Below, piece after piece: positions 47,076 to 56,669 of a stretch of DNA of 64,000 nucleotides. Numbering within the stretch: position 1 is the first letter of the stretch; every line of letters begins with the position of its first letter. Location of the stretch: assembly GCF_014656415.1 (NCBI RefSeq), contig NZ_BNCJ01000001.1, positions 163,755 through 227,754 of the forward strand, in the 5' to 3' direction. The stretch comes from Seohaeicola zhoushanensis (lineage in GTDB: Bacteria; Pseudomonadota; Alphaproteobacteria; Rhodobacterales; Rhodobacteraceae). The position numbers and the translations under genes are program-made. The notes below the pieces were generated by a model. That model was not told the origin of the DNA. It saw only the letters and a list, made by a program, of their open reading frames with translations, and did no database searches.

Positions 47076-49982
47076 ATGGCATATCAAACACGTAGCAGGG
47101 ATCCCTTTCTGGACAGCACCATGCAGGCCGCCATCGAGAAGCGCGGCAAGGAGCTTGTCGGGATCGCGCTGATCGGTCTTGCCATCGCCGCCGCGGCGAT
47201 GATCGGCTCCTACACGCCGGACGATCCGAACTGGATGGTCTCGACCGATGCGCCGGTGCAGAACTGGATGGGCCGGATCGGCGCCTCCATGGCCGCGCCG
47301 CTGTTCATGATCGTCGGCTGGGGCAGCTGGGGCATCGCCCTGATCCTCGGCGTCTGGGGCATCCGCTTCGCCGCGCATTACGGCGAAGACCGGGCGATGA
47401 ACCGGCTGATCTTCGCGCCGATCGCCATCGCGCTCGCTTCGGTCTATGCCGCGACGCTGGTGCCGGGCGAGGAATGGCGCGCGACGCACAGCTTCGGCCT
47501 CGGCGGTCTGTTCGGCGACACGGTGATGGGCGCGCTGCTGACGCTGCTGCCCTTCGGCTCGCATGTCGGCCTGAAACTCTCCTCGCTGCTGCTGGCCGTC
47601 GGGATGCTGGCGCTCGGCGCCTTCGTGATGGGCTTCACCCGCGCCGAGATCAACCGCGGGCTGCGCTTTGCCCTGATCGGACTGATCATGGCCTACGGCG
47701 GCCTGCTGACCCTGCTGGGCATGACCGCCCGCGCCTCGGGCGCGGCGCTGCGCGAACAGCGGCTGCGGCTGGCCGAACGGCGCGAGATGGCCGCCGCCCG
47801 CCGCGAAGAGGCCGCCGTGCTGCGCTCCGACCCGGTGCTCGAGGATTTCGAACCGATCCGCATCGTCTCGCGCAAGGGCGAGAGCGCGGGCGAGCGCCCG
47901 AGCTTCCTGTCGCGGATGCCCGGCCTGATCCGCCGCGCCGAGCCGGTTGCCGAACTGGTCGAACACGAACCCCGCGAATTCGATGCCGAGATGCCCGGCG
48001 ACGACCGCATCAAGGCCCGCATCGCCGACGTGGTGCGCACCCGCAAGCAGGCCGGCGTCCCGGTCGAGCCCGAACCCGACCTGACCCGCCCGCTGACCAA
48101 GGGCCGCGGCCGTGGCCCCGATCCGCTGATCCTGAACCGGACCGGCAACCACGGGCTGCCGCCGGAACCGCCGCTGACCGGTGGCCGCCGCGTGGCCGAG
48201 CCGCCGCTGACCCGCGCGCACATGCCGGCGCCGCAGGTGCAACCCGCGATCGAGCGTGAGTACGACGCCGACTACCAAGCAGATTACGAACCCGAGAGCT
48301 TCGAGGAAGACGACTACCTGCCGCTCGAGGAACCGGAACGCCCGGCCATGCAGATCCCGGTCGCCGAGCCGAAGAAGGTCGTGCAGAACCCGACCCGCAA
48401 GGCCCCGGCGCCGTCGCGCCGCGCCCAGGCCGAGGCGCAGCCGGCGCTGAACTTCGACGCCGATGCCAACGACTTCGAACTGCCGCCGCTCAACCTGCTG
48501 ATGAACCCGGCGGGCATCACCCGGCATCACCTCTCGGACGAGGCCCTGGCCGAAAACGCCCGGATGCTCGAAAACGTGCTCGACGACTACGGCGTCAAGG
48601 GCGAGATCGTCTCGGTGCGCCCCGGCCCCGTCGTCACCATGTATGAACTCGAACCCGCGCCGGGCCTCAAGGCCAGCCGCGTGATCGGCCTCGCCGACGA
48701 CATCGCCCGCTCGATGATGGCGCTCTCCGCCCGCGTCTCGACCGTTCCGGGCCGCTCGGTCATCGGCATCGAACTGCCCAACGAGAACCGCGAGAAGGTG
48801 GTCCTGCGCGAGATCCTCGCCAGCCGCGACTTCGGCGACAGCACCATGAGCCTGCCGCTGGCGCTGGGCAAGAATATCGGCGGCGACCCGGTGGTCGCCA
48901 ACCTCGCCAAGATGCCCCACCTGCTGATCGCGGGCACCACGGGCTCGGGCAAGTCGGTGGCGATCAACACCATGATCCTGTCGCTGCTCTACAAGCTGAC
49001 GCCCGAGGAATGCCGCCTCATCATGATCGACCCGAAGATGCTGGAACTCAGCGTCTACGACGGCATTCCGCACCTGCTCTCCCCCGTCGTCACCGACCCC
49101 AAGAAGGCGGTTGTCGCCCTGAAATGGGTCGTGGGCGAGATGGAGGACCGCTATCGCAAGATGTCCAAGATGGGCGTCCGCAACATCGAGGGCTACAACG
49201 GCCGCGTGAAGGATGCGCTGGCCAAGGGCGAGATGTTCTCGCGCACCGTGCAGACCGGCTTTGACGACGAGACCGGCGAACCCGTATTCGAGACCGAGGA
49301 AAGCAAACCCGAGGCGATGCCCTTCATCGTGGTCATCGTCGACGAGATGGCCGACCTGATGATGGTCGCCGGCAAGGAGATCGAGGCCTGCATCCAGCGC
49401 CTGGCGCAGATGGCCCGTGCCTCCGGCATCCACCTCATCATGGCGACCCAGCGTCCCTCGGTCGACGTCATCACCGGCACCATCAAGGCGAACTTCCCCA
49501 CCCGGATCTCCTTCCAGGTGACCTCGAAGATCGACAGCCGTACCATCCTGGGCGAAATGGGCGCCGAACAGCTGCTTGGCATGGGCGACATGCTCTACAT
49601 GGCGGGCGGCGCCAAGATCACCCGCTGCCACGGTCCCTTCGTCTCGGACGAAGAGGTTGAGGAAGTGGTGAACCACCTCAAGGGCTTCGGCCCGCCGGCC
49701 TACGTCAACACCGTGCTCGAAGGCCCGGACGAGGAAAGCGCCAGCGACATCGACCTGGTCCTCGGCCTCGGCGGCAATACCGACGGCGAGGATGCGCTCT
49801 ACGACATGGCCGTGCAGGTCGTCATCAAGGACCGCAAATGCTCGACCTCCTACATCCAGCGCAAGCTGGCCATCGGCTACAACAAGGCCGCGCGCCTGGT
49901 CGAGCAGATGGAGGACGAGGGCATCGTCACCGCCGCCAACCACGTCGGCAAGCGCGAGATCCTGGTGCCCGAGCAGCACTGA
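47076..49982 (+). CDS. ftsK: DNA translocase FtsK
   Basis: A 968-residue FtsK. Four or five membrane helices (about 25-215) anchor it at the septum. A low-complexity charged linker (about 230-470) precedes the RecA-like motor. Walker A GTTGSGKS is at 620-627 and Walker [13 protein letters not shown] near 750. The C-terminal gamma winged helix ([23 protein letters not shown]) reads KOPS sites and activates XerCD. It segregates the terminus during division. The length is typical for alphaproteobacteria. It is followed after 84 bp by lolA. Confidence 0.97.
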   Translation: MAYQTRSRDPFLDSTMQAAIEKRGKELVGIALIGLAIAAAAMIGSYTPDDPNWMVSTDAPVQNWMGRIGASMAAPLFMIVGWGSWGIALILGVWGIRFAAHYGEDRAMNRLIFAPIAIALASVYAATLVPGEEWRATHSFGLGGLFGDTVMGALLTLLPFGSHVGLKLSSLLLAVGMLALGAFVMGFTRAEINRGLRFALIGLIMAYGGLLTLLGMTARASGAALREQRLRLAERREMAAARREEAAVLRSDPVLEDFEPIRIVSRKGESAGERPSFLSRMPGLIRRAEPVAELVEHEPREFDAEMPGDDRIKARIADVVRTRKQAGVPVEPEPDLTRPLTKGRGRGPDPLILNRTGNHGLPPEPPLTGGRRVAEPPLTRAHMPAPQVQPAIEREYDADYQADYEPESFEEDDYLPLEEPERPAMQIPVAEPKKVVQNPTRKAPAPSRRAQAEAQPALNFDADANDFELPPLNLLMNPAGITRHHLSDEALAENARMLENVLDDYGVKGEIVSVRPGPVVTMYELEPAPGLKASRVIGLADDIARSMMALSARVSTVPGRSVIGIELPNENREKVVLREILASRDFGDSTMSLPLALGKNIGGDPVVANLAKMPHLLIAGTTGSGKSVAINTMILSLLYKLTPEECRLIMIDPKMLELSVYDGIPHLLSPVVTDPKKAVVALKWVVGEMEDRYRKMSKMGVRNIEGYNGRVKDALAKGEMFSRTVQTGFDDETGEPVFETEESKPEAMPFIVVIVDEMADLMMVAGKEIEACIQRLAQMARASGIHLIMATQRPSVDVITGTIKANFPTRISFQVTSKIDSRTILGEMGAEQLLGMGDMLYMAGGAKITRCHGPFVSDEEVEEVVNHLKGFGPPAYVNTVLEGPDEESASDIDLVLGLGGNTDGEDALYDMAVQVVIKDRKCSTSYIQRKLAIGYNKAARLVEQMEDEGIVTAANHVGKREILVPEQH

Positions 49983-50066
49983 GACAGCAACGCCGCCGGG
50001 GAACCGGCGGCGGCTTCATGCCGTTGTGATCGGATGCGCCGTGCAGAGCGGCGACAGGCAGACTAT

Positions 50067-50684
50067 ATGGACCCCATGATCACACGACGCAGCCTTGCGG
50101 GCGGGCTCGCCCTTCTCCCCTTCCTCCCCTCCCATGCCCTGGCAGAGGATAAATTGTCGCTTGATGCGCTCTCGGACTACCTGAACGGGCTGCAGACGGC
50201 GCAATCCTCCTTCACCCAGTTCAACGAGGACGGGTCGAAGTCGACCGGGATGCTCTACATCAAGCGCCCCGGCCGGATGCGCTTCGAATACGCCCCGCCG
50301 AACTCCGGCGTGGTGATCGCCGGCAGCGGCGCGGTCATCCTGCATGACAAGAAGTCGAACCAGCCACCCGAGACCTATCCGCTCAAACGCACGCCGCTGA
50401 ACCTGATCCTGGCCCGGCGCGTCAACCTGAAACAGGCGAAGATGGTCAAGTCGCACACGTTCGACGGTGAATTCACAGTTGTGCGCGCGCAGGACCCGAA
50501 AGAGCCCGAGATCGGCTTCATCGACCTGATGTTCAGCGCCAACCCGATCGCCCTGAAACGCTGGATCATCACCAACGAACAGGGCACCCGCACCGCCGTG
50601 GTGCTCGACGGGCTGCAAACCGGCATGACATTCGCCGACAGCATGTTCGAAACCCAGGTTCCCACACGCGCCGGCAACCGCTGA
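50067..50684 (+). CDS. lolA: Outer-membrane lipoprotein carrier protein LolA
   Basis: A 205-residue periplasmic carrier. A signal sequence (MITRRSLAGGLALLPFLPSHALA) with twin arginines is followed by DYLNGLQTAQSSFTQFNEDGSKSTGMLYIKRPGRMRFEY, the LolA core. It ferries lipoproteins from LolCDE to the outer membrane. The start is uncertain: ATG at 50067 or 50076 both give a signal peptide, and a longer form from 50034 lacks support. It follows ftsK as in many relatives. Confidence 0.92.
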   Translation: MDPMITRRSLAGGLALLPFLPSHALAEDKLSLDALSDYLNGLQTAQSSFTQFNEDGSKSTGMLYIKRPGRMRFEYAPPNSGVVIAGSGAVILHDKKSNQPPETYPLKRTPLNLILARRVNLKQAKMVKSHTFDGEFTVVRAQDPKEPEIGFIDLMFSANPIALKRWIITNEQGTRTAVVLDGLQTGMTFADSMFETQVPTRAGNR

Positions 50685-50691
50685 GGTCCCG

Positions 50692-51276
50692 TCAGTAGGC
50701 CCTGCAGCCCCGCAGCTGGTTCTCGTAAAGCACCGCGCGCGCCTCGACCTCCGAGGCGGTGCGCAGCAGCCAGCTCTTGGAGTTGTGGCTGCCCCGCGCG
50801 AAACCATTGTGGCCCTCGTGATAGGCCAGGTACTGGTTGCGGGCGTCAGTCAGCTGGATGCCGTTCTTCTCGCGCGAGCGGTTCATGTACCAGCCGATGA
50901 AATCCGCGGCATCGCGGATATCGTCGCGTCGCGCCCCACGCCGCCCGGTGTCCTTGAGGTATTCGTCCCAGGTGCCGTCCAGCGCCTGGCTATAGCCATA
51001 GGCGCTGCTCTGCCGCCCCATCGGAATGATGCCCAGCGCATAGCGGAAGGGCGTCCGCGCATCGCTGCGGAAGCGGCTCTCGTGGTAGATCGTCGCCATC
51101 TGCACCGCCGCCGGAACGCCCCAGCGCCGCTCGGTCGCCTTGAAGGCGCGCACATAGCGTGAATCCTGCCGGACGATCATGCAGGCGTCGTCCAGCACCG
51201 AAGGCGGCGCGGAATAGCCGCCGCCACATGACGCCAGGATCAGCGTCAAGATCATTACGCCGAGGGTTCTGCTCAT
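50692..51276 (-). CDS. Transglycosylase SLT-like lipoprotein
   Basis: A 194-residue lipoprotein: MSRTLGVMILTLILASCGGG has the lipobox LASC for acylation. The SLT-type lysozyme fold contains the probable catalytic Glu in YHESRFRSDAR and the YGYSQALDGTW block. TIYHESRF near 80 matches family-1 lytic transglycosylases, which cut peptidoglycan at the outer membrane. An ATG further upstream (51372) would put the lipobox inside, so 51276 is chosen. It converges with lolA. Confidence 0.85.
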   Translation of the reverse strand: MSRTLGVMILTLILASCGGGYSAPPSVLDDACMIVRQDSRYVRAFKATERRWGVPAAVQMATIYHESRFRSDARTPFRYALGIIPMGRQSSAYGYSQALDGTWDEYLKDTGRRGARRDDIRDAADFIGWYMNRSREKNGIQLTDARNQYLAYHEGHNGFARGSHNSKSWLLRTASEVEARAVLYENQLRGCRAY

Positions 51277-51407
51277 TTGCCTCTGCCTTTTTTCGGCAAT
51301 TCTACAGCATCCCGACCCGCTCGCAAACCACATTCGCAACCATAGGCGGAGACCCGAACTGTGCCCCCCCACGTCACAAACTGTTTCTTGCGAATACCGT
51401 GCAAATA

Positions 51408-51437
51408 TTGGACAAGGCGCCGCCCAAGGCGTAATTA
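51408..51437 (+). promoter_or_regulatory. Candidate sigma-70 promoter of hspQ
   Basis: TTGGAC (51408-51413) and TAATTA (51432-51437) are 18 bp apart, 21 bp before the hspQ ATG, which would give a short leader. Confidence 0.45.
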
Positions 51438-51458
51438 TGGGGGTAAGGGCTAGTACAA

Positions 51459-51785
51459 ATGTTGAAAAAGCGTGCGAAATATAACCTTGGACAGATCGTC
51501 CGCCACCGGAAGCATCCCTTCCGGGGGGTTGTATTCGATGTAGACCCCGAGTTCTCCAATACCGACGAATGGTACGAAGCCATTCCCGAGGAAAGCCGCC
51601 CCGCCAAGGCGCAGCCCTTCTACCACCTGCTCGCCGAGAACGATCAGACCTATTACGTCGCCTATGTCTCGGAACAGAACCTGATCGCCGACTATTCCGG
51701 CGAACCCGTGGATCACCCCGACATCGGCGACATGTTCGGCCCGTTCCAGGACGGCGCCTACCCGCTGCACTTCCACCTGAACTGA
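51459..51785 (+). CDS. hspQ: Heat shock protein HspQ (YccV-like)
   Basis: A 108-residue protein with the hemimethylated-DNA-binding/YccV fold: KYNLGQIVRHRKHPFRGVVFDVDPEF, PFYHLLAEND and YVAYVSEQNLI. HspQ tunes Lon proteolysis and, in E. coli, affects DnaA turnover. It stands alone between the transglycosylase and gamma-glutamyltransferase genes. The start is unambiguous. Confidence 0.93.
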   Translation: MLKKRAKYNLGQIVRHRKHPFRGVVFDVDPEFSNTDEWYEAIPEESRPAKAQPFYHLLAENDQTYYVAYVSEQNLIADYSGEPVDHPDIGDMFGPFQDGAYPLHFHLN

Positions 51786-51828
51786 AGCCGGCGCTCCGGG
51801 ATCTGCCCGAAGCGCCCGCTCTTGCGCC

Positions 51829-53406
51829 TCAGTAGCCCAGCGCGCAACCATCCTTGCGCGGGTCGCTGCCGCCTTCCAGAACCCCGTCCTCGCCGATCCG
51901 GATCGCCTGCGCTCCGCCCAGCGGCTTTTCCGGCAGTTCGAGCTTGTGGCCCAGCGCCTCCAGCTCGGCGCGGGTCTTCTCGCTGTAGCCCCGCTCGATC
52001 TTCAGCACCCCGCCCTCGGGGAAGGCCCGCGGCGCGTCGATCGCCGCCTGCAGCTCCATCCCGCAATCGACCAGGTTGCTGACCAGCCGGGCGTGGCCCG
52101 TGGGCTGATAGGCCCCGCCCATCACCCCGAAAGGCATCAGCACCCGCCCGTTCTCGCGCAGCATCCCCGGAATGATCGTATGCATCGGCCGCTTGCCGCC
52201 GTTCATCTCGTTCGGGTGCCCCTCCTCCAGCGTGAAGCCCGCGCCGCGGTTCTGGAACAGGATCCCGAACTTGTCCGAGGCAAAGCCCGACCCGAAGCCG
52301 TGGAAGATCGAGTAGATCAGCGAAACCACCATCCGGTCCCTGTCGACCACGGTGATATAGATCGTGTCCCGGTGGATCGCCTCGGTCAGCGGCGCCGCCT
52401 GGGCCATCGCCGTCTTCGGGTCGATCAGCGCCGCCAGCTTCGCCGCCGTCTCGGGCGCCAGCATGTGCTGAAGGCGCGCGGTATGATCCGGATCGGCGAT
52501 GAAACGGTTGCGCGCATCATAGGCCAGCTTCGAGGCCTCGGTCTCGATATGCAGCCGCTCCGCCCCGAACGGATCCATCCCCGCGATATCGAAATGCGCC
52601 AGGATGTTCAGCAGCAGGATCGCCGTCGCCCCCTGCCCGTTGGGCGCGTGCTCGACCAGCTCGATCCCGCGATAGGGCCCGCTGACCGGATCGCTCGGCG
52701 TACAGGCGGTGGCGGCGAAGTCGTCCATCGCATGGACCCCGCCCAGCGCGTTGAGCGAATCGACCATGTCCTGCGCCACCTCGCCGGCATAGAACCCGTC
52801 GCGCCCCTGGAGGGCGATCCGGCGCAGCACCTCGGCCTGGCCGGGCGCACGGAAGATCTGGCCGGTGGTCAGCGGCTTGTCGTCTTTCAGGAAGAACCGC
52901 CGCGCGCTGCCCTTCAGGAAGGGCGCATCCAGCGGCCAGTCGAAGGCCACCCGCGACGCCGCCGGTACCCCGGCCTCGGCATAGTGGATCGCCGGCTGCA
53001 CCAGCGCGTCGATCCCCAGCTTGCCGACGGTCTCCGACAGGTGGCAGAAGGCGTCGATCGCACCCGGCACCGTCACCGCCTCGATCCCGCGCACCGGCAC
53101 CACGCGCTCGCCCCGCGCCCGCAGCGCCGCGGCGCTGGCCGCGGCCGGCGCCCGGCCCGACCCGTTCAGCGCCTTGATCTCGTTGCTGCCCGGCGGCGTC
53201 CAGAGCACGAAGCAATCGCCGCCGATCCCGGTCATCTGCGGCTCGCAGATCCCCAGCACCAGCGCCCCTGCAATCGCCGCATCCATCGCGTTGCCACCGC
53301 GTTTCAACACCTCCAGCGCGGTCTGCGCCCCCAGCGGGTGCGAGGTGGCACACATGCCCTCGGTCGCAAAGGTAGAGGAACGGCCGGGGGCCTGGAAGTC
53401 GCGCAT
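51829..53406 (-). CDS. Gamma-glutamyltransferase family protein
   Basis: A 525-residue Ntn-hydrolase. The nucleophile threonine that is exposed after self-cleavage is T348 in DTIYITVVDRDR. N-terminal GGNAMDAAIAGALVLGICEP and C-terminal GFGSGFASDKFGILFQNRG are family blocks. It cleaves gamma-glutamyl bonds such as those in glutathione. No signal peptide is visible, unlike classical periplasmic Ggt, so it is closer to YwrD-type enzymes and may be cytoplasmic. Start follows CAGGAGACC. Confidence 0.92.
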   Translation of the reverse strand: MRDFQAPGRSSTFATEGMCATSHPLGAQTALEVLKRGGNAMDAAIAGALVLGICEPQMTGIGGDCFVLWTPPGSNEIKALNGSGRAPAAASAAALRARGERVVPVRGIEAVTVPGAIDAFCHLSETVGKLGIDALVQPAIHYAEAGVPAASRVAFDWPLDAPFLKGSARRFFLKDDKPLTTGQIFRAPGQAEVLRRIALQGRDGFYAGEVAQDMVDSLNALGGVHAMDDFAATACTPSDPVSGPYRGIELVEHAPNGQGATAILLLNILAHFDIAGMDPFGAERLHIETEASKLAYDARNRFIADPDHTARLQHMLAPETAAKLAALIDPKTAMAQAAPLTEAIHRDTIYITVVDRDRMVVSLIYSIFHGFGSGFASDKFGILFQNRGAGFTLEEGHPNEMNGGKRPMHTIIPGMLRENGRVLMPFGVMGGAYQPTGHARLVSNLVDCGMELQAAIDAPRAFPEGGVLKIERGYSEKTRAELEALGHKLELPEKPLGGAQAIRIGEDGVLEGGSDPRKDGCALGY

Positions 53407-53498
53407 AACACTGGTCTCCTGTCAGATCGGGCCGAGCCTAGACGGCATCGACACCCGATAAAACCGGATTTTTCAGGTTGATCTGGCGGGAGAGAAAT

Positions 53499-53545
53499 CC
53501 TCGGCGCCGCGCACTGGGTGGGGGCTATGACGCGCAGCGCCGAGG
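53499..53545 (-). promoter_or_regulatory. Long stem-loop between anti-sigma and ggt genes
   Basis: Arms CCTCGGCGCCGCGC (53499-53512) and 53532-53545 pair over 14 bp with a 19-base loop. In minus-strand RNA the single mismatch becomes G-U. It lies downstream of the anti-sigma gene and about 93 bp before the ggt start. It could end the former transcript or shape the ggt leader. The rest of 53407-53642 shows no gene. Confidence 0.5.
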
Positions 53546-53642
53546 GAAGCCATATGCAGCTACAGTTTCATTTGTGTTGAGTCACTGGGGCGGCAGTTGG
53601 GAGCAATTGCGGCAGCATTGCGGCAACCCTCTAAAATGCGAG

Positions 53643-54122
53643 TCAGTCCTCTTTCGGAGCCTCGATTGTGTCGATCCGGGCACAGACCCCCGCGGCAATG
53701 CGCACGCCCAGCCGGTTCACCCCGTCGCACCGCTCGTAGGTCACCTCGTCGACCAGGCTGCGGATCAGGTGCCAGCCAAATCCGCCCTCGGGCATCTCGC
53801 CGCGCGGCACGGCCAGATCCACCGGCTTCCCCTCCGGCGGCACACCGCCCGGAAACCCCGCGCCACGATCCCAGACCCGCAGCCACAACCCGCCGGGCGC
53901 CAGGTCAAAGGCGATCCCGACCTCGCCGCGCGCCGCGCCCGCATAGGCATGTTCGACGATATTGTTGACGATCTCGGCCAGCACGATCTCGGCCGCGCCG
54001 AGACAGGCCCCTTGCAGACCCTGTTTCTGCAAGGCTGCCACCACCCGCGCCATCGCCCGCTGCGCCGCCGCCCCCGAGGCGCGGAACCGCACCTCGCCTG
54101 TCGGGCGCAGCCCGTCCGGCAT
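53643..54122 (-). CDS. Anti-sigma-type ATP-binding protein (RsbW/HATPase_c_2)
   Basis: A 159-residue GHKL-ATPase. The N box is AEIVLAEIVNNIVEHAY, G1 is DRGAGF, and G2 GGFGWHLIRSLVDEV. This matches serine kinase/anti-sigma factors (RsbW, SpoIIAB) that phosphorylate an STAS antagonist. It starts 1 bp after the stop of the STAS gene, which should be its partner. No sigma factor or PP2C phosphatase gene is adjacent. Confidence 0.88.
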   Translation of the reverse strand: MPDGLRPTGEVRFRASGAAAQRAMARVVAALQKQGLQGACLGAAEIVLAEIVNNIVEHAYAGAARGEVGIAFDLAPGGLWLRVWDRGAGFPGGVPPEGKPVDLAVPRGEMPEGGFGWHLIRSLVDEVTYERCDGVNRLGVRIAAGVCARIDTIEAPKED

Positions 54123-54123
54123 G

Positions 54124-54462
54124 TCAGGCCCGGTCCACCGCCAGGGCGTCCTCGAGCGACGGGTAAAGACAAAAGACGGTATCCATCCGGGTCAGCCGGA
54201 ACACCTTGTCCACCGTCTCCGTCAACCCCGCCAGGTCCAGCCGACGCGCGCCGCCCATCTGCTTCATCGCGGCGACGATCGCCCCCAGCCCGCTGGAATC
54301 GATGAAATCCACGCAGGACAGGTCGAGAATCACCCGTTCCGGGCCCTCGCCTGTCTTCGCCCGCATATCCTCCTTGAACCGGATCGCCAGCGCCGCATCG
54401 ATGCGCGGCGCCTTAACCGTCACCACATTCGCGCCATCCGTCAGGGTGCTGGTCAGGATCAT
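54124..54462 (-). CDS. STAS-domain anti-sigma factor antagonist
   Basis: A 112-residue STAS protein. VILDLSCVDFIDSSGLGAIVAAMKQM holds S56/S57, the position phosphorylated in SpoIIAA. The start at 54462 is chosen because GAGG precedes it; a start at 54507 lacks a ribosome site and adds 15 unrelated residues. Dephospho-STAS would bind the anti-sigma partner and free its target. It is the first gene of the two-gene operon and is divergent from the thiolase gene. Confidence 0.88.
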   Translation of the reverse strand: MILTSTLTDGANVVTVKAPRIDAALAIRFKEDMRAKTGEGPERVILDLSCVDFIDSSGLGAIVAAMKQMGGARRLDLAGLTETVDKVFRLTRMDTVFCLYPSLEDALAVDRA

Positions 54463-54551
54463 CCTCGCGTCCTCGTCGCCATTCTGCGCATGCACGCTAG
54501 ACGGCATTCGTTACCATTCGGTATTCAGGGGACAGGACAAGGGAGATTGCC

Positions 54552-55724
54552 ATGAAAGAGGTTGTCATCGCAGGCGCCGCGCGAACCCCGATGGGCGGGT
54601 TCCAGGGCGTGTTCGACGGGATCAGCGCCGCGCATCTGGGTGGCGTCGCCATCCGCGCCGCGCTCAGGGACGCCGGCGCGGCCACCGTGGACGAGGTGCT
54701 GATGGGCTGCGTGCTGCCCGCCGGCCAGGGCCAGGCCCCGGCCCGCCAGGCGCTCTTCGACGCCGGCCTCGGCGAAGAGGTGCCCGCCACCACGCTCAAC
54801 AAGATGTGCGGTTCGGGGATGAAGGCGGCGATGATCGGCTTCGACCAGATCGCGCTCGGCCATGCCGACGTGATGGTCGCCGGCGGCATGGAAAGCATGT
54901 CGAACGCCCCCTACCTGCTGCCCAAGATGCGCGGCGGCGCCCGGATCGGCCATCAACAGGTGATCGACCACATGTTCCTCGACGGGCTCGAGGACGCCTA
55001 CGACAAGGGCCGCCTGATGGGCACCTTCGCCGAGGACTGCGCCGAGGCCTTCCAGTTCACCCGCGAAGCCCAGGACCAATATGCCCTCGCCTCGCTCTCC
55101 AACGCGCTCGACGCCGAACGCTCCGGCGCCTTCAAGGCCGAAATCGCCCCCGTCACCCTGCACGGCCGCTCGGGAGAGGCAGTGATCACCACCGACGAAC
55201 AGCCCGGCAAGGCCCGCCCCGAGAAGATCCCGCTGCTGAAACCCGCCTTCCGAAAGGATGGCACCGTGACGGCGGCCAATTCCTCCTCGATCTCCGACGG
55301 TGCCGCCGCCCTGGTGCTCGCCAGCGCCGAAGCCGCCGAGGCGCGCGGCCTGACGGTGCGCGCCCGCATCCTTGGCCACGCCAGCCACGCCCAGGCGCCC
55401 GCACTCTTCCCCACCGCCCCGGTGCCGGCCGCGCGCAAGCTGCTAGACCGGCTGGGCTGGGATGTCGACGACGTCGATCTCTGGGAGGTGAACGAGGCCT
55501 TCGCCGTCGTCCCCATGGCCTTCATGCGTGAACTCGGGGTGCACCGCGACCAGGTCAACGTCAACGGCGGCGCCTGCGCGCTCGGCCACCCGATCGGCGC
55601 ATCGGGCGCGCGCATCATGGTCACGCTGCTGAACGCGCTGGAAACCCGCGGCCTCAAGCGCGGCATCGCCGCCATCTGCATCGGCGGCGGCGAAGGCACT
55701 GCCATCGCCATCGAGCGGCTTTAG
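54552..55724 (+). CDS. Acetyl-CoA acetyltransferase (thiolase)
   Basis: A 390-residue thiolase. The acyl-accepting Cys is C86 in NKMCGSGMKAAM. The catalytic His lies in NGGACALGHPIGASGARI, and the second Cys in AICIGGGEGTA. The set fits AtoB/PhaA-type biosynthetic thiolases that condense or cleave acetoacetyl-CoA. No phaB is adjacent. It begins with CAAGGGAGATTGCC as leader and is followed by repeat copy B. Confidence 0.93.
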   Translation: MKEVVIAGAARTPMGGFQGVFDGISAAHLGGVAIRAALRDAGAATVDEVLMGCVLPAGQGQAPARQALFDAGLGEEVPATTLNKMCGSGMKAAMIGFDQIALGHADVMVAGGMESMSNAPYLLPKMRGGARIGHQQVIDHMFLDGLEDAYDKGRLMGTFAEDCAEAFQFTREAQDQYALASLSNALDAERSGAFKAEIAPVTLHGRSGEAVITTDEQPGKARPEKIPLLKPAFRKDGTVTAANSSSISDGAAALVLASAEAAEARGLTVRARILGHASHAQAPALFPTAPVPAARKLLDRLGWDVDDVDLWEVNEAFAVVPMAFMRELGVHRDQVNVNGGACALGHPIGASGARIMVTLLNALETRGLKRGIAAICIGGGEGTAIAIERL

Positions 55725-55797
55725 GCTTCTTCTCTTTCCAAATACCTCTCGGGGGGTGAATGGGCCGCAAGGCCCAGAGGGGGGCAGACAGCCCCCC
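55725..55797 (+). repeat. Intergenic hairpin element, copy B
   Basis: Begins GCTTCTTCTCTTTCC, then AAATACCTCTCGGGGGG. A GGGCCGCAAGGCCC hairpin follows, then a GGGGGG-CAGACA-GCCCCCC hairpin. It starts right at the thiolase stop and lies between convergent genes. Same layout as the copies at 43034 and 61430. Confidence 0.75.
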
Positions 55798-55823
55798 AGC
55801 CCCGCCCGCCGCCGGCGCATCCC

Positions 55824-56603
55824 TCAGTTGAACGAGATGCCGCCGTCCACCACCACCGTCTGCCCGGTGGTCGATGTGCTCTGCACCAGCGCCAGCACCT
55901 GCGCGGCCACGTCCTCGGGCGCGGTGGTGCGCGCCAGGATCGCCTTGTCGCGCCAACTCTCGATATAGGCCTGCGAGGCCGCGCCGGTCAGCCCCGTGCC
56001 CTCGATCAGCCCGGGCGCGACGCAGTTCACCAGCACCTCGGGCGCCAGCGTGGTCGCCAGGTAGCGCGTCAGCGGCACCGCCCCCGCCTTGGCCATGGCA
56101 AAGGACAGCCCCGCATCCCGCGGCGAAAACCCGATGGTAGAGCCTATGTTGACGATCCGCCCCCGCCCCGAGGCCCGCAGCCATGGCGCCGCTGCGCGGG
56201 CGGCAAGGAAAGGACCCCGCATGTTGATCGCCATCAGCAGGTCGTAAAGCTCCGGCGTCAGCGCCGCGATATCGCCATGGGCCACCTCGCGCGGCCGATC
56301 CTCGCCCGGCAGGGTCGGACGGCCCCGCCCGGCGTTGTTCACCAGGATGTCGAGCCCGCCCCAGGCCCCGGCCACCGCGCCCACCGCCGCCTCGATCGCG
56401 GCGGCATCGGTGATGTCCATGCGCACCGCCATGACCCGCCGCCCCAGCGCCTCGACCTCGGCGCAAAGCTTCTCCGCCTCGCCGCTGCGCGACAGGTAGG
56501 TCACCGCCACATCCGCCCCCGCCCGCGCCAGCGCCAGGCTGATATGTCGCCCCAACCCGCCGCCGCCGCCCGTGACCAATGCCCGCGCTCCGGTGATATC
56601 CAT
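55824..56603 (-). CDS. Short-chain dehydrogenase/reductase with Phe in place of catalytic Tyr
   Basis: A 259-residue SDR. The cofactor motif TGGGGGLGRH is near 12, NNAGRGR near 90, and IGSTIGFSPRD includes the Ser position. The YxxxK site reads SFAMAKAG, with F168 replacing the catalytic Tyr and K172 kept. The codon is TTT, read directly from the sequence. Loss of this Tyr normally abolishes oxidoreductase activity, so the protein may be a divergent enzyme or a binding protein. It lies beside a thiolase but is not cotranscribed with it. Confidence 0.8.
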   Translation of the reverse strand: MDITGARALVTGGGGGLGRHISLALARAGADVAVTYLSRSGEAEKLCAEVEALGRRVMAVRMDITDAAAIEAAVGAVAGAWGGLDILVNNAGRGRPTLPGEDRPREVAHGDIAALTPELYDLLMAINMRGPFLAARAAAPWLRASGRGRIVNIGSTIGFSPRDAGLSFAMAKAGAVPLTRYLATTLAPEVLVNCVAPGLIEGTGLTGAASQAYIESWRDKAILARTTAPEDVAAQVLALVQSTSTTGQTVVVDGGISFN

Positions 56604-56669
56604 GCCGCTCTCCCTCGGTCCACGCGGTCAGGTCTTCCGCATGGGGCGGGCGAGGTCAAGCCGACGGGC

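Noticed and set aside
46398..49979. An open frame of almost 1200 codons opposite ftsK
   Set aside because: It is antisense to a clear FtsK with all motifs. The composition is His/Gln/Arg/Gly-rich, typical of shadow frames at this GC content.
53478..53642. A possible small plus-strand gene upstream of the anti-sigma gene's end
   Set aside because: The frame has no ribosome site, continues antisense into the anti-sigma gene and its translation shows no family features.
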